DNA from: Sulfurimonas sp.
GTDB lineage: Bacteria; Campylobacterota; Campylobacteria; Campylobacterales; Sulfurimonadaceae
Reading direction: 5' to 3'
Assembly: GCA_026988235.1 (NCBI GenBank)
Contig: JALSLQ010000059.1
Span: forward strand, 1 to 33,072
DNA: 33,072 nucleotides
The position numbers were made by a program, and so were the translations under genes. Shown here piece after piece: positions 18,813 to 31,498 of the stretch. Under the pieces are notes generated by a model. The model did not search any database and was not told the origin of the DNA. It was given only the letters and a program-made list of their open reading frames with translations. Within the stretch, counting starts at the first letter, position 1. Every line of letters starts with the position of its first letter.

Positions 18813-20063
18813 TTACCAGTCCATAGACTGTATTTTTCCAGATTTTAATGGAAAAAGATAATTTTTATTATGCATTAATCGTATAATACCAATAGCACTT
18901 TGCGATTTATAATTTTTTATAAATATAATAGCATCACCATCTTTTGAAAATCTAGGTAGCTCATTTATACCGGTTGCCGTTAGTCGTCTAATAAAATCAG
19001 TCTTTGTTGATATAAGATGTAGATTAAAAGTATTTTCACTAAAAGCATTGGAGCTTTCACGTGCTTCATATACTATGTAGTTTCCCTGTGCACTACATGA
19101 AGAGTTACTTTTTCCATAATAAACCATTTGTTCCACAGCTCCAGTATCCAAATTTTTTGAAAAAACATTTGGATACCCTAAACGAGATGAAATAAAAATT
19201 ATTTTATTTTTTCCCATAAACTGTCCATTAACATCTATACCTTTGTATGTCGTAATTCGTTTATATCTTTTCGTTCGTGTATTGTATAAATATATATCAG
19301 GTTGCCCATCTCTTGCCATAGTCAATAAAAGATTTTTTCCATCGTCACTTACATCTGAACATACCATCATTCCATCAGAAGATATAATATTTTTTACCTT
19401 TGCAGTTTTTATATTGACATATTTCAAAGTAGGTTTTAAGGGGTTTAGCGATGTATAATAAAATGCACTTTGTCCCTTATTTGCCCATTTTGGGAAAATG
19501 TCAAGCCCTCCTTTAATAATAACATGCTGATACGCCAAAGTATAATCTGCTATGATTATTTCACTTTTTTTAGGAGCAACAATACGAGAGAATATGACTT
19601 TTCTTTTCATCCAGGCAACTGATGGTTGTCCCATAAATTCATTAATATCATATGCAATCGCATGTGATATAAACATATATATATTTTTTTTACTGACTCT
19701 ATATCGTTTTGAAAATACTTCTTCATTTTGATTAAAAAGTTTCATTTGTATATTTAATGCTCTATTGTCATCTTCAAACATTTTATATCGCACAACATAG
19801 TTCATATCTTTATTTTCAACTAAAACATTTGTATCATCGTAGTTAGCCACTCTATGGTGTCTGTCTACATTAAATAAAGATATTACATTTAAGTCAGCCA
19901 CTATAGATTTAAAAAATCGCAACTTAAATGTATTATCATAATTAATAGACGCATCTTCAACTGCTAATGAAGGTAATGAATCTGCTTTTTTAATGACCTC
20001 TATCGTTGCATCACTTGCAAATGCAAGGCTTACTAAAATGAATAATGAAAAAAATATTTTCAC
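18813..20063 (-). CDS. tolB: Tol-Pal translocation protein TolB
   Basis: beta-propeller repeats (GQPDIYLYNTRTKRYKRIT), position between tolA and pal. Confidence 0.9.
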   Translation of the reverse strand: MKIFFSLFILVSLAFASDATIEVIKKADSLPSLAVEDASINYDNTFKLRFFKSIVADLNVISLFNVDRHHRVANYDDTNVLVENKDMNYVVRYKMFEDDNRALNIQMKLFNQNEEVFSKRYRVSKKNIYMFISHAIAYDINEFMGQPSVAWMKRKVIFSRIVAPKKSEIIIADYTLAYQHVIIKGGLDIFPKWANKGQSAFYYTSLNPLKPTLKYVNIKTAKVKNIISSDGMMVCSDVSDDGKNLLLTMARDGQPDIYLYNTRTKRYKRITTYKGIDVNGQFMGKNKIIFISSRLGYPNVFSKNLDTGAVEQMVYYGKSNSSCSAQGNYIVYEARESSNAFSENTFNLHLISTKTDFIRRLTATGINELPRFSKDGDAIIFIKNYKSQSAIGIIRLMHNKNYLFPLKSGKIQSMDW

Positions 20064-20066
20064 AAT

Positions 20067-20780
20067 CTACTCCTTAGATATTAATATTATAATTGTTTTG
20101 CTTGATCTATTTTTTGGATTCACTGGGAATACAATATTCTTTAATCGCTCTTTCATCATATCAGCTTCATGGTTCAGTGCTTCATTATTAGAATAACTCA
20201 ATATTCGAAAATCAGTCATTCTACCGAATGGATCAAGCTCTATTACAGTTTTAACACTATTACCTTCACTGTTTTGAGGTACATTAAAATGCTGATAAAC
20301 TATGTCTTGAATTTTAGCTAAATATTCATTAACTTCACTCGCCGCAGATGTTGCTTCTTCTTGTGTTTGCGAATGGTTTGTCTGCAAAGTTTCCAGTTTT
20401 TTAGAGACTGATTCTACATTATTTTCTTTTGTAGTACGAATCTTTTTTTGTATTTGCTGTATGCGTCTTGTATTTTCAGGTTTTTTGATTGTATTATTTA
20501 TTTTTTTTGTCCATACATCACTAAAAAGATTGTTTATATCTACATTTTTAGTAATTTTTGGTTTAGCACTTATGCTAGGGGTCTTTGAAGCCTGTTTTTT
20601 TGGAACATGTTTACTCTTTGTCATTTTAATTGATACTGAAATATAATTTTCTTTTTTGTATCCATAACTTTTAGTTTTTGAAACACTGAACATCATAGTT
20701 ATAAATCCAAATAAAAAAAAAGCAAAAAGAGAGAGTGATATAAAACCACTTATATAAAAATAACGGCTGTTATTATCCAT
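20067..20780 (-). CDS. tolA: TonB/TolA C-terminal domain protein
   Basis: N-terminal TM helix, C-terminal VKTVIELDPFGRMTDFRILSYSNNEALNHEA, operon position. Confidence 0.8.
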   Translation of the reverse strand: MDNNSRYFYISGFISLSLFAFFLFGFITMMFSVSKTKSYGYKKENYISVSIKMTKSKHVPKKQASKTPSISAKPKITKNVDINNLFSDVWTKKINNTIKKPENTRRIQQIQKKIRTTKENNVESVSKKLETLQTNHSQTQEEATSAASEVNEYLAKIQDIVYQHFNVPQNSEGNSVKTVIELDPFGRMTDFRILSYSNNEALNHEADMMKERLKNIVFPVNPKNRSSKTIIILISKE

Positions 20781-21165
20781 TTGTAGCTAAAGATACCTCA
20801 GTAAATCCGGCTTGCTTTACCGCCGCTAATACCGACATAACTATACCGTAATCCAAACGCTTATCTGCACTAATGAGCACCGTTGCTTTTTTATTTAATT
20901 TATTTGCATACAGTGAAAAATTATCCATAAAAGAATTCAGTAAATATGTATCTTTATTTACTTTTATATTTCTTTCTTTATCTATAGTTATATGAACGGG
21001 AGGTATTTTTGAAAGTTGCTGGCTTATAGAACCTTGAGGTAGTTTTATATTTTCTTCATAAATAATATTTGGAGCAATAACCATTAAAACTACAAGTAAA
21101 ACGAGCATTACATCTACAAGTGGGGTAATATTTAGTTCTGGTTTTTCATCCCAATCATATAGCAT
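20773..21165 (-). CDS. tolR: ExbD/TolR biopolymer transport protein
   Basis: PELNITPLVDVMLVLLVVLMV. Confidence 0.92.
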   Translation of the reverse strand: MLYDWDEKPELNITPLVDVMLVLLVVLMVIAPNIIYEENIKLPQGSISQQLSKIPPVHITIDKERNIKVNKDTYLLNSFMDNFSLYANKLNKKATVLISADKRLDYGIVMSVLAAVKQAGFTEVSLATNG

Positions 21166-21169
21166 TGTC

Positions 21170-21736
21170 TTACGCCTTGCGTGCTAAAATCGCATCACTT
21201 TGCATTTGAATATAGCTAATAAGTTCATAAGAATTTCTTTTTAAAATCTGATGATATGTATATGCAAATATTGCTACAAATATACCAGAAGCCGTTGCAA
21301 CTAATGCATCAGATACACCACTTGCTATAATTGACATACCGCCACTTTTTTGTCCAATATGTGAAAATGTATCTAAAATAGAAACAACAGTACCAAAAAG
21401 TCCTATAAAAGGAGAAGTAGAAGCAAAAACAGAAAGTACAGTAAGACCTTTCGTTGCTTCTTTAGTTGCCGCAAGCATCCCAAGTCCTAAAACTTCTTTT
21501 GAAACAATATTACTTGTTTTTATAAAATTATTTAAAAAAGAGTTTTCATTCACAGTTGTAGCTCCAAGTAAAAGTGATTCAAGTGAAGCACTTTCACGAG
21601 CAAGCCAGTTATTAAGAGAAAAATAGCGGTAAAAAAACACCCAATTTAAAACGATGAAGTACACAGACAAAAGTATTAATACTCCTATCGTAATCGGATG
21701 GCTTTTTAGGTAAAAATCTATTAAATTATTAATCAT
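21170..21736 (-). CDS. tolQ: MotA/TolQ/ExbB proton channel protein
   Basis: ASTSPFIGLFGTVVSILDTF...ASGVSDALVATASGIFVAI. Confidence 0.92.
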   Translation of the reverse strand: MINNLIDFYLKSHPITIGVLILLSVYFIVLNWVFFYRYFSLNNWLARESASLESLLLGATTVNENSFLNNFIKTSNIVSKEVLGLGMLAATKEATKGLTVLSVFASTSPFIGLFGTVVSILDTFSHIGQKSGGMSIIASGVSDALVATASGIFVAIFAYTYHQILKRNSYELISYIQMQSDAILARKA

Positions 21737-21743
21737 AAAATTA

Positions 21744-22136
21744 TTATATCAATCTTTGTGCAGCAGATTCGATTCTTGCTGATACAGTGGCAATTGCAGG
21801 ACTTGCATCTGCGATTTCATTGATAAGTTCTTTTGCTTCTTCAAGAGCTTTTGCAATTTCAGATTCAGTTTCACCACGAATAGCAGCAGCACCTTCCACC
21901 AAAATCACAACCTTTTCTTCATCAACTTGAACAACACCCCAATTAACAACAATAGATTCGACTGATTTATCTTCTTTTTCAATGTCTACCACGCCTGCTT
22001 CTAACAATGTAGTTAGAGATGCATGACCTGATAGAACACCAAATTCTCCCTCTTTACCAGGAAGAACAACACTAACGGCATCACCATTGTAAATTTCACC
22101 GTTAGGCGTTAGGATTTCAAGTTTAAATGTATCCAT
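21744..22136 (-). CDS. atpC: F1 ATP synthase epsilon subunit
   Basis: FKLEILTPNGEIYNGDAVSVVLPGKEGEFGVLSGHASL. Confidence 0.95.
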   Translation of the reverse strand: MDTFKLEILTPNGEIYNGDAVSVVLPGKEGEFGVLSGHASLTTLLEAGVVDIEKEDKSVESIVVNWGVVQVDEEKVVILVEGAAAIRGETESEIAKALEEAKELINEIADASPAIATVSARIESAAQRLI

Positions 22137-22163
22137 TACAGTCCTTTATCTTAAGCAATATGC

Positions 22164-24460
<2,297 letters not shown>

Positions 24461-24469
24461 AAATATCCC

Positions 24470-25987
24470 TTAGTTAGCTATGAAGCTAGCTTTGAACTCT
24501 TCTAATGCTTTTATCAATAATGCTCTCGTTTCATCATCTAGTTTCTTGGAACTTCTGATATTCTCAAAAATTTGAGGATAAGATGCTTCAATAAATGGAT
24601 ACATTTCAGCTTCGAAACGCACAATATTAGATGGAGCAAAATCATCCAAGAAACCTTCATTACCTGCAAAGATAATTGCGACTTGCTTTTCAGCAGAAAG
24701 AGGTGAAAATGGTCCCTGTTTTAAAACTTCAACCATTCTTTGACCACGCTCAAGTTGATTACGAGAAACTTCATCAAGATCAGATGCAAACTGAGCAAAT
24801 GCTTGTAATTCACGATACTGTGCAAGATCAAGTCTCAATGTACCGGCAACTTGTTTTGTTGCTTTAATTTGTGCAGCACCACCAACACGAGAAACAGAAA
24901 GTCCAACATTAATCGCAGGACGAACACCTGAGTTAAAAAGGTCAGTTTCTAGGAAAATTTGACCATCTGTGATTGAGATAACATTTGTCGGAATGTATGC
25001 CGCAACATCACCTGCTTGTGTTTCAATAATAGGAAGAGCCGTTAAAGAACCCGCTCCCTCTTCATCAGAGAGTTTTGCAGCACGCTCTAATAGTCTTGAG
25101 TGAACATAAAATACATCACCAGGATATGCCTCACGACCTGGAGGACGACGAAGAATAAGTGACATTTCGCGGTAAGCAACTGCATGCTTTGATAAATCAT
25201 CATATACAATCAAACCATGTCTTGCATTATCACGGAAATATTCTCCCATAGTAACACCAGTATATGGAGCTAAAAACTGTAATGCAGCAGCTTCAGCGGC
25301 AGTTGCTGAAACAATAATTGTATATTCCATTGCTCCATGATCTTCTAAACGGCGAACGATTTGTGCAATAGTTGATTCTTTTTGACCAATAGCCACATAA
25401 ATACATACAACACCATTACCCTTTTGGTTGATAATTGCATCGAGAGCAACTGTAGTCTTACCAGTTTGTCTATCACCAATAATAAGCTCACGCTGTCCAC
25501 GACCAATTGGTACCAACGCATCAATTGCTTTAATACCAGTTGCTAATGGCTCATGAACAGATTTTCTTTCCATGATTCCCGGTGCTTTTTCTTCTACAAA
25601 ACGAGTCTCTGTAGTCTCAATAGGACCTTTCCCGTCAATCGGCTCACCAAGTGCATTTACAACACGACCAAGAAGTGCATCACCCACAGGAACTTTAAGA
25701 AGTGTTCCAAGGCGCTTCACACTCATACCTTCACGAAGAGCATCCCCCGCACCAAGGATAACAACACCTACACTACTTTCTTCAAGGTTCATTACTAAAC
25801 CTCTCGTTCCATCTTCGAACTCTACCATTTCTCCTGCCATAACATTGCTTAGTCCGTAAACCTTTGCAACACCATCTGCATAAGAAACAATTTTACCTGT
25901 TTCATTGATATCAACACTTAGTTCAAAGTTGTCGATACGCTCTTTAATTATTGAGCTGATTTCATCAGCTTGAATTTTTGCTACCAC
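24470..25987 (-). CDS. atpA: F1 ATP synthase alpha subunit
   Basis: [36 protein letters not shown]. Confidence 0.98.
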   Translation of the reverse strand: MVAKIQADEISSIIKERIDNFELSVDINETGKIVSYADGVAKVYGLSNVMAGEMVEFEDGTRGLVMNLEESSVGVVILGAGDALREGMSVKRLGTLLKVPVGDALLGRVVNALGEPIDGKGPIETTETRFVEEKAPGIMERKSVHEPLATGIKAIDALVPIGRGQRELIIGDRQTGKTTVALDAIINQKGNGVVCIYVAIGQKESTIAQIVRRLEDHGAMEYTIIVSATAAEAAALQFLAPYTGVTMGEYFRDNARHGLIVYDDLSKHAVAYREMSLILRRPPGREAYPGDVFYVHSRLLERAAKLSDEEGAGSLTALPIIETQAGDVAAYIPTNVISITDGQIFLETDLFNSGVRPAINVGLSVSRVGGAAQIKATKQVAGTLRLDLAQYRELQAFAQFASDLDEVSRNQLERGQRMVEVLKQGPFSPLSAEKQVAIIFAGNEGFLDDFAPSNIVRFEAEMYPFIEASYPQIFENIRSSKKLDDETRALLIKALEEFKASFIAN

Positions 25988-26010
25988 TATTGTTCTCCTC
26001 TCATTGAAAG

Positions 26011-26544
26011 TTAAATTGCTTTTATTATATGTTCTATAATTTGACTGTCTATTCTGTCTTTAGAGAAATTAATCTCAATTCCCAGACCTTCTACTTCTAC
26101 TTTTAACCCGTTAAAGTCATTCTTTATAAATACCAACGAAATAGTCGCATCATATTTTTTACTTAAACCGGCACTTAATTCTTCTATTACCTTTGCTTCG
26201 ATATCAGTGTCACTGCAGATAATACCTTCATAAGTTTTCGTAGCTATTGCCAAATCATTTTTCAATTCTTGTGCAATTGCAGGAATAATATTAATACGTC
26301 TATTTTCTACTAATAGCTTAATGAGATTATTTATTTTATGAGAATCTACACTTTTTACAGCATCTAATAATAGATTTGATTTTTCTTCAGCTTTTATACT
26401 CGGATTAGCAATTATACTAACAAATTTTTCATTTTGAAATGATTCTGCCAAGACAGAAAACAATGTTGTTATATCTTGCATAGATGCTAAATCAGTACCC
26501 TCATTAAAAGCCTTTATATATCTTTTTGCAATTAGTTCTTCCAT
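26011..26544 (-). CDS. atpH: F1 ATP synthase delta subunit
   Basis: [11 protein letters not shown], operon position, OSCP-like length. Confidence 0.9.
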   Translation of the reverse strand: MEELIAKRYIKAFNEGTDLASMQDITTLFSVLAESFQNEKFVSIIANPSIKAEEKSNLLLDAVKSVDSHKINNLIKLLVENRRINIIPAIAQELKNDLAIATKTYEGIICSDTDIEAKVIEELSAGLSKKYDATISLVFIKNDFNGLKVEVEGLGIEINFSKDRIDSQIIEHIIKAI

Positions 26545-27057
26545 TTAAGCAACCTTTTTCAAAATGATATTTGCCATAGTTTCTCTGTCAAAACTATCAT
26601 TGCTTTGTTTCAATGTCTCTTTTATAACATCTTCAACGACATTACGAATCATTTTCTTCTCTTCAAATTCTTTTGTAGAAACATGTTTTTTTATCATGGA
26701 TTCAATATCATTCTCTGCTTGTGCAATAATATTGTCATTCAAAATTTTGTTCTCTTTTTTAGAAATAACTGCCAATTCTTCTGCAAACTTTTCAGCTTCA
26801 GAAATTTTTGCCAATGCCTCTTTTTTAAGATTGATTGATTCATTTAATTTTTCCTGAACCTTTTTCAATTCATCAGAAATACCCTGACTTCTTGATGCAA
26901 AGAAATTCTTTACAGGTTCCCCAACTAGATACCATACAAGCCCAGCAAATAACAAGAAGTTCACAGTTCTTTGAACTATATCTGTGCCTGCATGCTCGTG
27001 CTCAGATGCTAATGCATAAGTTGATATCATTAGCATTAATACTAAAATTCTCCTCAC
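26545..27057 (-). CDS. atpF: F0 ATP synthase subunit b
   Basis: Signal/TM then coiled coil, operon position. Confidence 0.88.
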   Translation of the reverse strand: MRRILVLMLMISTYALASEHEHAGTDIVQRTVNFLLFAGLVWYLVGEPVKNFFASRSQGISDELKKVQEKLNESINLKKEALAKISEAEKFAEELAVISKKENKILNDNIIAQAENDIESMIKKHVSTKEFEEKKMIRNVVEDVIKETLKQSNDSFDRETMANIILKKVA

Positions 27058-27066
27058 ATTACACCC

Positions 27067-27489
27067 TTATATCTGACTAAATTTAGCTTTTACAGCTTCT
27101 TTAAATACCGGAACTTGTGACATTAAGTCAGAAGTCAACTCATCTTTAGATTTTGCAAGTGATTGCTCAAACTCTAAATATTCTGCCGCGAGTTCAGCAT
27201 GTTTTGTTTCTAACTTACTGTCAGCTAATTCCTTAGCATCCGCGATAACTTTTTCTCTTAGGGCCGCAGCTTCTAGTTTAGCACTCATAATTATTGACTC
27301 TGCTTTTGCTTTAAGCTCATTGATTTCACTATCATTAGATCCTACTTTTGCAAGATCTTTTTTAATGTCATCATCACGCTTTTGCATAAAAGAAAGTAAT
27401 GGATTATAAAGCCAACTATTTAGAACGGCTATAAGGGAAACAAATACAACAAATGTAGCCAAGAGTAGTACCCAATTTATATCTAACAT
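27067..27489 (-). CDS. F0 ATP synthase subunit b'
   Basis: N-terminal TM helix, LYNPLLSFMQKRDDDIKKDL; second b-type subunit. Confidence 0.85.
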   Translation of the reverse strand: MLDINWVLLLATFVVFVSLIAVLNSWLYNPLLSFMQKRDDDIKKDLAKVGSNDSEINELKAKAESIIMSAKLEAAALREKVIADAKELADSKLETKHAELAAEYLEFEQSLAKSKDELTSDLMSQVPVFKEAVKAKFSQI

Positions 27490-27573
27490 AGCACCTCCTA
27501 AAAGTTGCGTGATTATACTATGATAAAATTGAAAGGATAGTTAAATTAAGGTATAAATTTGTTATTTTTTAAA

Positions 27574-28422
27574 TTAATTTCTAAAATGTGACAGAAATTC
27601 ATCAATTTCATCTTGTGAATCAAAATTGATTGTTATTTTATTATTTGTAGCTTTTACATGTAAGCCTAATGTAATAAATCTTTGTTTCAATTTTAAGAAA
27701 TCATATGTTGGAGATTTTTCTTCTGCACTAATTACTGGAACGCTTTGTTTATTTTTCATATTTTTAATTATTGTCTCAACATCTCTCACGCTTAACTTTT
27801 GACCAATTATAGAGTTTAAAATCAATTGTTGATTTTTATCATCTAATCCTACCATTACTTTTGCATGACCAGCAGAAATCTTTTTTTCAAGCAAGGCTTT
27901 TTGTGTTTTTGAAGAAAGTTGCAACAGTCGTAAAGTATTTGTTATATGTGTTCTGCTTTTATGAATAATATTTGAGAGTTCATCATGTGTTATCTCATGA
28001 ATTTTAATGAGTTCGCTATATGCTGTAGCAAGCTCAACAGCATTTAACTCTTCTCTTTGAATATTTTCAATCAGAGCGAACTGTCGCATTTTTTCTTCAT
28101 CTGAATTTAAAACGATAGCTCGTATTTCTTTGAGTTTTGCAAGTTTTGATGCACGGAATCTTCTTTCACCTGCTATGAGTACATAACCGTCGATATCTTC
28201 ACTCACCACTATTGGCTGAAGTAAACCATCATTTTTAATAGATTCTGCAAGTTCTAGTAGTGATTCTTCATCAAAAGATTTTCTCGGTTGAAAAGGATTA
28301 GGACGGATATCTTTGAGTGGTATATTTAATATAGCATCACGCTGAGAGCCTTCATTCTCATACGCTTCATCCATTTCACCCAAGAGTGCATCTAATCCTC
28401 TGCCTAACTTTTGTGACTTCAT
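27574..28422 (-). CDS. parB: chromosome partitioning protein ParB
   Basis: LGRGLDALLGE, RPNPFQPRK, GERRFRASKLA, ENIQREELNAVE. Confidence 0.96.
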   Translation of the reverse strand: MKSQKLGRGLDALLGEMDEAYENEGSQRDAILNIPLKDIRPNPFQPRKSFDEESLLELAESIKNDGLLQPIVVSEDIDGYVLIAGERRFRASKLAKLKEIRAIVLNSDEEKMRQFALIENIQREELNAVELATAYSELIKIHEITHDELSNIIHKSRTHITNTLRLLQLSSKTQKALLEKKISAGHAKVMVGLDDKNQQLILNSIIGQKLSVRDVETIIKNMKNKQSVPVISAEEKSPTYDFLKLKQRFITLGLHVKATNNKITINFDSQDEIDEFLSHFRN

Positions 28423-29204
28423 TATTTTATTATTGCCTGTGCTAAATTTTGATATGCGATTGAACCGCTTGATTTTACATCATATAAAATTGCTGGTTTT
28501 CCAAAGGAAGGTGATTCCGCCAATTTTACATTACGCGGTACTACAATATATTTGTCTGTCGCATCTTTAAACAGTTTGCCTTTAAAATGCTGACGCAAAT
28601 CTGCAAATACTTGTTTGGACAAATTATTTTGAGAAGAAAACATTGTTGGTAAAAAGCCTTTTACAGCCAGTTTAGGATTAATTGATTTTCTCACCAACTT
28701 TACAGTATTTAAGAGCTGTGCCAAACCTTCAAGTGCAAAAAATTCACACTGAATAGGAATAATAACCGAATTTGCAGCTGAAAGTGCATTTATAGTCATT
28801 GGACCAAGTGCAGGAGGAGAATCTATTATAATATAATCATAATCTTTTTTGATATTTGCAATTGCATTTTTTAATACAAGCTCACGCCCTTTTGCCTTAT
28901 CTGCATCATAATACTCTTTTTCTATACCAACAAGCCCAATGTTTGATGGTGCTAGATGCAGTGTAGGTAAATCTGACTTTAATATGATGTCTTTTAGTTT
29001 TTTCGTTCCAATAAGTACATGATAAATATTAAATTCATAATCATTTCTATGAAAACCCAGTGATGTCGTGGCATTCGCCTGCGGATCTGAGTCAATCAAA
29101 AGCACTTTTTTTTCTGCAACAGCCAGTGAAGCTGCCAAGTTTACAGCAGTAGTAGTTTTACCCACTCCTCCCTTTTGATTTGCAATTACTATTACTTCAC
29201 TCAT
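28422..29204 (-). CDS. parA: chromosome partitioning ATPase ParA/Soj
   Basis: ANQKGGVGKTTTAVNLAASLA, IDSDPQANATTSLG. Confidence 0.97.
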   Translation of the reverse strand: MSEVIVIANQKGGVGKTTTAVNLAASLAVAEKKVLLIDSDPQANATTSLGFHRNDYEFNIYHVLIGTKKLKDIILKSDLPTLHLAPSNIGLVGIEKEYYDADKAKGRELVLKNAIANIKKDYDYIIIDSPPALGPMTINALSAANSVIIPIQCEFFALEGLAQLLNTVKLVRKSINPKLAVKGFLPTMFSSQNNLSKQVFADLRQHFKGKLFKDATDKYIVVPRNVKLAESPSFGKPAILYDVKSSGSIAYQNLAQAIIK

Positions 29205-29854
29205 CGCCTGCTATATATCCTCTCACCATTTATGTTTAAACACCCGTCACTCTCAAGTATCGAAGACTTGAGAGCTATTCTTTTTCCATCACTATGTGTA
29301 AAAAATTCCTTGTTGTTTTCAAATTCTAACTTATATTTGCTAAAAACTTGCTTCCATAAAACTTTTTTTTCTATATTTGTAAAATATTTTTCTATTAAAA
29401 TTTCTCTATTTATTGTTATATCCAGTGGTTCAAAGCCTTTTGGCGCTGTGACAAGATTCAACCCAACACCACAAATGAGCTTGTTGTTAACAATATTTGT
29501 TATCATTCCACCTATTTTTTTATTTTGAATATAAAAATCATTAGGCCATTTTAAAAAAACTTTTGAGCCAAATTCACTCAAAGTTTCTTTTAAAATATAA
29601 GAAAAGTATAGCGATACAGATTCGAGTTTTAAATCATTCGGTAGTTCATGCATATGAAGAGCGAACGATAGAAAAAGATTGCCCTCTTGTGAAGTCCATT
29701 CATTTTCCCGACTGCCTATGCCATCGGTCTGTATATTTGCCACTACTGCCACAGGAGTATCTAATGCTTTGCTCTTAAGTTGCTCTTTTAAATATAGTTG
29801 AGTTGAAGGAAGCGTGTTAAAGTAAAGTATCTTCAAGGCTGAGTCTTTTTCCAT
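29201..29854 (-). CDS. birA: biotin-[acetyl-CoA-carboxylase] ligase
   Basis: LPSTQLYLKEQ, QTDGIGSRENEWTSQEGNLFLSFAL, LKWPNDFYIQNKKIGGMI; start ambiguous. Confidence 0.9.
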   Translation of the reverse strand: MEKDSALKILYFNTLPSTQLYLKEQLKSKALDTPVAVVANIQTDGIGSRENEWTSQEGNLFLSFALHMHELPNDLKLESVSLYFSYILKETLSEFGSKVFLKWPNDFYIQNKKIGGMITNIVNNKLICGVGLNLVTAPKGFEPLDITINREILIEKYFTNIEKKVLWKQVFSKYKLEFENNKEFFTHSDGKRIALKSSILESDGCLNINGERIYSRR

Positions 29855-30731
29855 TTATATAAGAAACAACATCCATCTCTTTTTTTGATTGCGGCTGTAC
29901 TTTGTAAATGCGAAGAGAACCTTGCTTACATGTAACCACTATACTTTTTTTGTCCACAACAATTATTTTTCCGCTATTGTCATGGTGTTCATCGCTGTTT
30001 TCAAGTTGCATCTCTTTTATTTTAAGTCCATTTGAAAGATATACACCCGGCCATGGCGTAAAAGCACGGTATTTATTATAAACAGTAACGGCATCATCAA
30101 AGCGTATCTCACCGTCTGCTTTTGTAATTTTTTTACAATGTGTAGCCTCAGTTTCATTTTGTTGTTTTGAAGTATATGTATAAAAATCATGTAAAACTTC
30201 TACGCTCAATTCTCTTGCAAGAATTGTGAGCGCATCAAACAGCGTTTCAAGCATCATATCATCTGGAACGCTGAGTGTTTTAATTTTTAAAATATCACCA
30301 GTATCTAAGCCTTCTTCCATAAGCATAGCCGTTACACCCGTCGTTTTATTACCATTGAGTAGTGTTTGCTGAATCGGGCTTGCTCCTCTATATTGCGGTA
30401 AAATAGAAGCATGTAAATTAATACATGGGGCATGGTCCAAAATCTTACGCGGTAAAATTTGTCCGTAAGCAGCTACGACTATAAAATCACATGAAATTTT
30501 GAGTAGTTCATTCACTGTTTCTTCATCACGAAGTCTCGTCGGTTGATATATAGGAATATTATATTCTTTAGCCGTCACTTTTACAGGGGGAGGCGTAAGC
30601 ACTTTTTTGCGTCCCACAGGTTTATCAGGTTGTGTATATACTGCTACGACATTTATGTCACCTGTTTCAATCAGTGTTTGAAGAATTTTTTGCGCATAAT
30701 CCGGCGTTCCCATGAAGATAATATCTAACAT
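29817..30731 (-). CDS. fmt: methionyl-tRNA formyltransferase
   Basis: FMGTPDYAQKIL, YTQPDKPVGRKK, INLHASILPQYRGASPIQ. Confidence 0.96.
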   Translation of the reverse strand: MLDIIFMGTPDYAQKILQTLIETGDINVVAVYTQPDKPVGRKKVLTPPPVKVTAKEYNIPIYQPTRLRDEETVNELLKISCDFIVVAAYGQILPRKILDHAPCINLHASILPQYRGASPIQQTLLNGNKTTGVTAMLMEEGLDTGDILKIKTLSVPDDMMLETLFDALTILARELSVEVLHDFYTYTSKQQNETEATHCKKITKADGEIRFDDAVTVYNKYRAFTPWPGVYLSNGLKIKEMQLENSDEHHDNSGKIIVVDKKSIVVTCKQGSLRIYKVQPQSKKEMDVVSYINGKRLSLEDTLL

Positions 30732-31495
30732 TATTCCCCTTTACATGTAAAGAGTGTACCGCCTTTATGGAGACCCTCTAGCATAAAACTTTTGACATCA
30801 CTCAAATCAAAACCACTTGCAAGAAACATTTCTCTATTTGATTTGAGTAAATAATCGGCAGCTTTAAGTTTTGTCACAATTCCGCCTGTTGCAAAAACAT
30901 TGTTTGGTGTCACCTCTTTGTTTAATTCTTGACTATCAATACTACATACTGTTTTAAAAGCTCTTGCCTCAGGATTTTCTCTTGGATCACTTTCATAATA
31001 CGCATCTATATCTGAAAGAATTATTAGCATATCTGCATTTGTATGTTTTGTTATATAAGCTGAGAGTTGGTCATTGTCTCCAAGTTCAAGTTCGTCCGTT
31101 GCTGTGGCATCATTTTCGTTGACAATAGGTAAAACATCGTTATTTAAAAGTGTTTCAACTGTTGCTCGTACACGCTTAATATCATTTTGAGAATTTAAAT
31201 TTGCGGCTGTTACCAATACCTGTGCGGGAAGTATTTCGTATTTTGCAAATTTCTTTGCATATTTATTCATCAAAACTGGTTGTCCTATTGCTGCAAGTGC
31301 TTGTTTATTGGCAATAATATTTCTGTCTAATTTTAATTTTGTATAGCCACCGGCCACTGCACCCGAAGAGACTAAAATCACTTCATGCTTTTTTTTCAAT
31401 CGTGCCAAAAAATCAACAAGTGCTAGCATACGCTTTAGTGCTATTTCTCCATCTTGTGTTAAAACGGCACTACCAACTTTTACTACAACGCGCAT
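30731..31495 (-). CDS. proB: glutamate 5-kinase (short form without PUA domain)
   Basis: VVVKVGSAVLT, VSSGAVAGG, NENDATATDELELGDNDQLSAYI. Confidence 0.95.
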   Translation of the reverse strand: MRVVVKVGSAVLTQDGEIALKRMLALVDFLARLKKKHEVILVSSGAVAGGYTKLKLDRNIIANKQALAAIGQPVLMNKYAKKFAKYEILPAQVLVTAANLNSQNDIKRVRATVETLLNNDVLPIVNENDATATDELELGDNDQLSAYITKHTNADMLIILSDIDAYYESDPRENPEARAFKTVCSIDSQELNKEVTPNNVFATGGIVTKLKAADYLLKSNREMFLASGFDLSDVKSFMLEGLHKGGTLFTCKGE

Positions 31496-31498
31496 AAT

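Noticed and set aside
17967-19063. parS-like candidates ATTCTTTCACGTAAAGAAT (17967-17985) and TTTCACGTG (19055-19063)
   Set aside because: parB is nearby, but neither matches the canonical TGTTTCACGTGAAACA well; the first lacks one centre base pair and the second matches mainly one half. Both lie in coding sequence.
27067-27489. Two b-type subunits in the ATP synthase operon
   Set aside because: A b/b' arrangement next to parAB is known in Campylobacterota; not novel.
30731-31495. proB lacking a PUA domain
   Set aside because: Short glutamate 5-kinases occur in related bacteria; ordinary variant.
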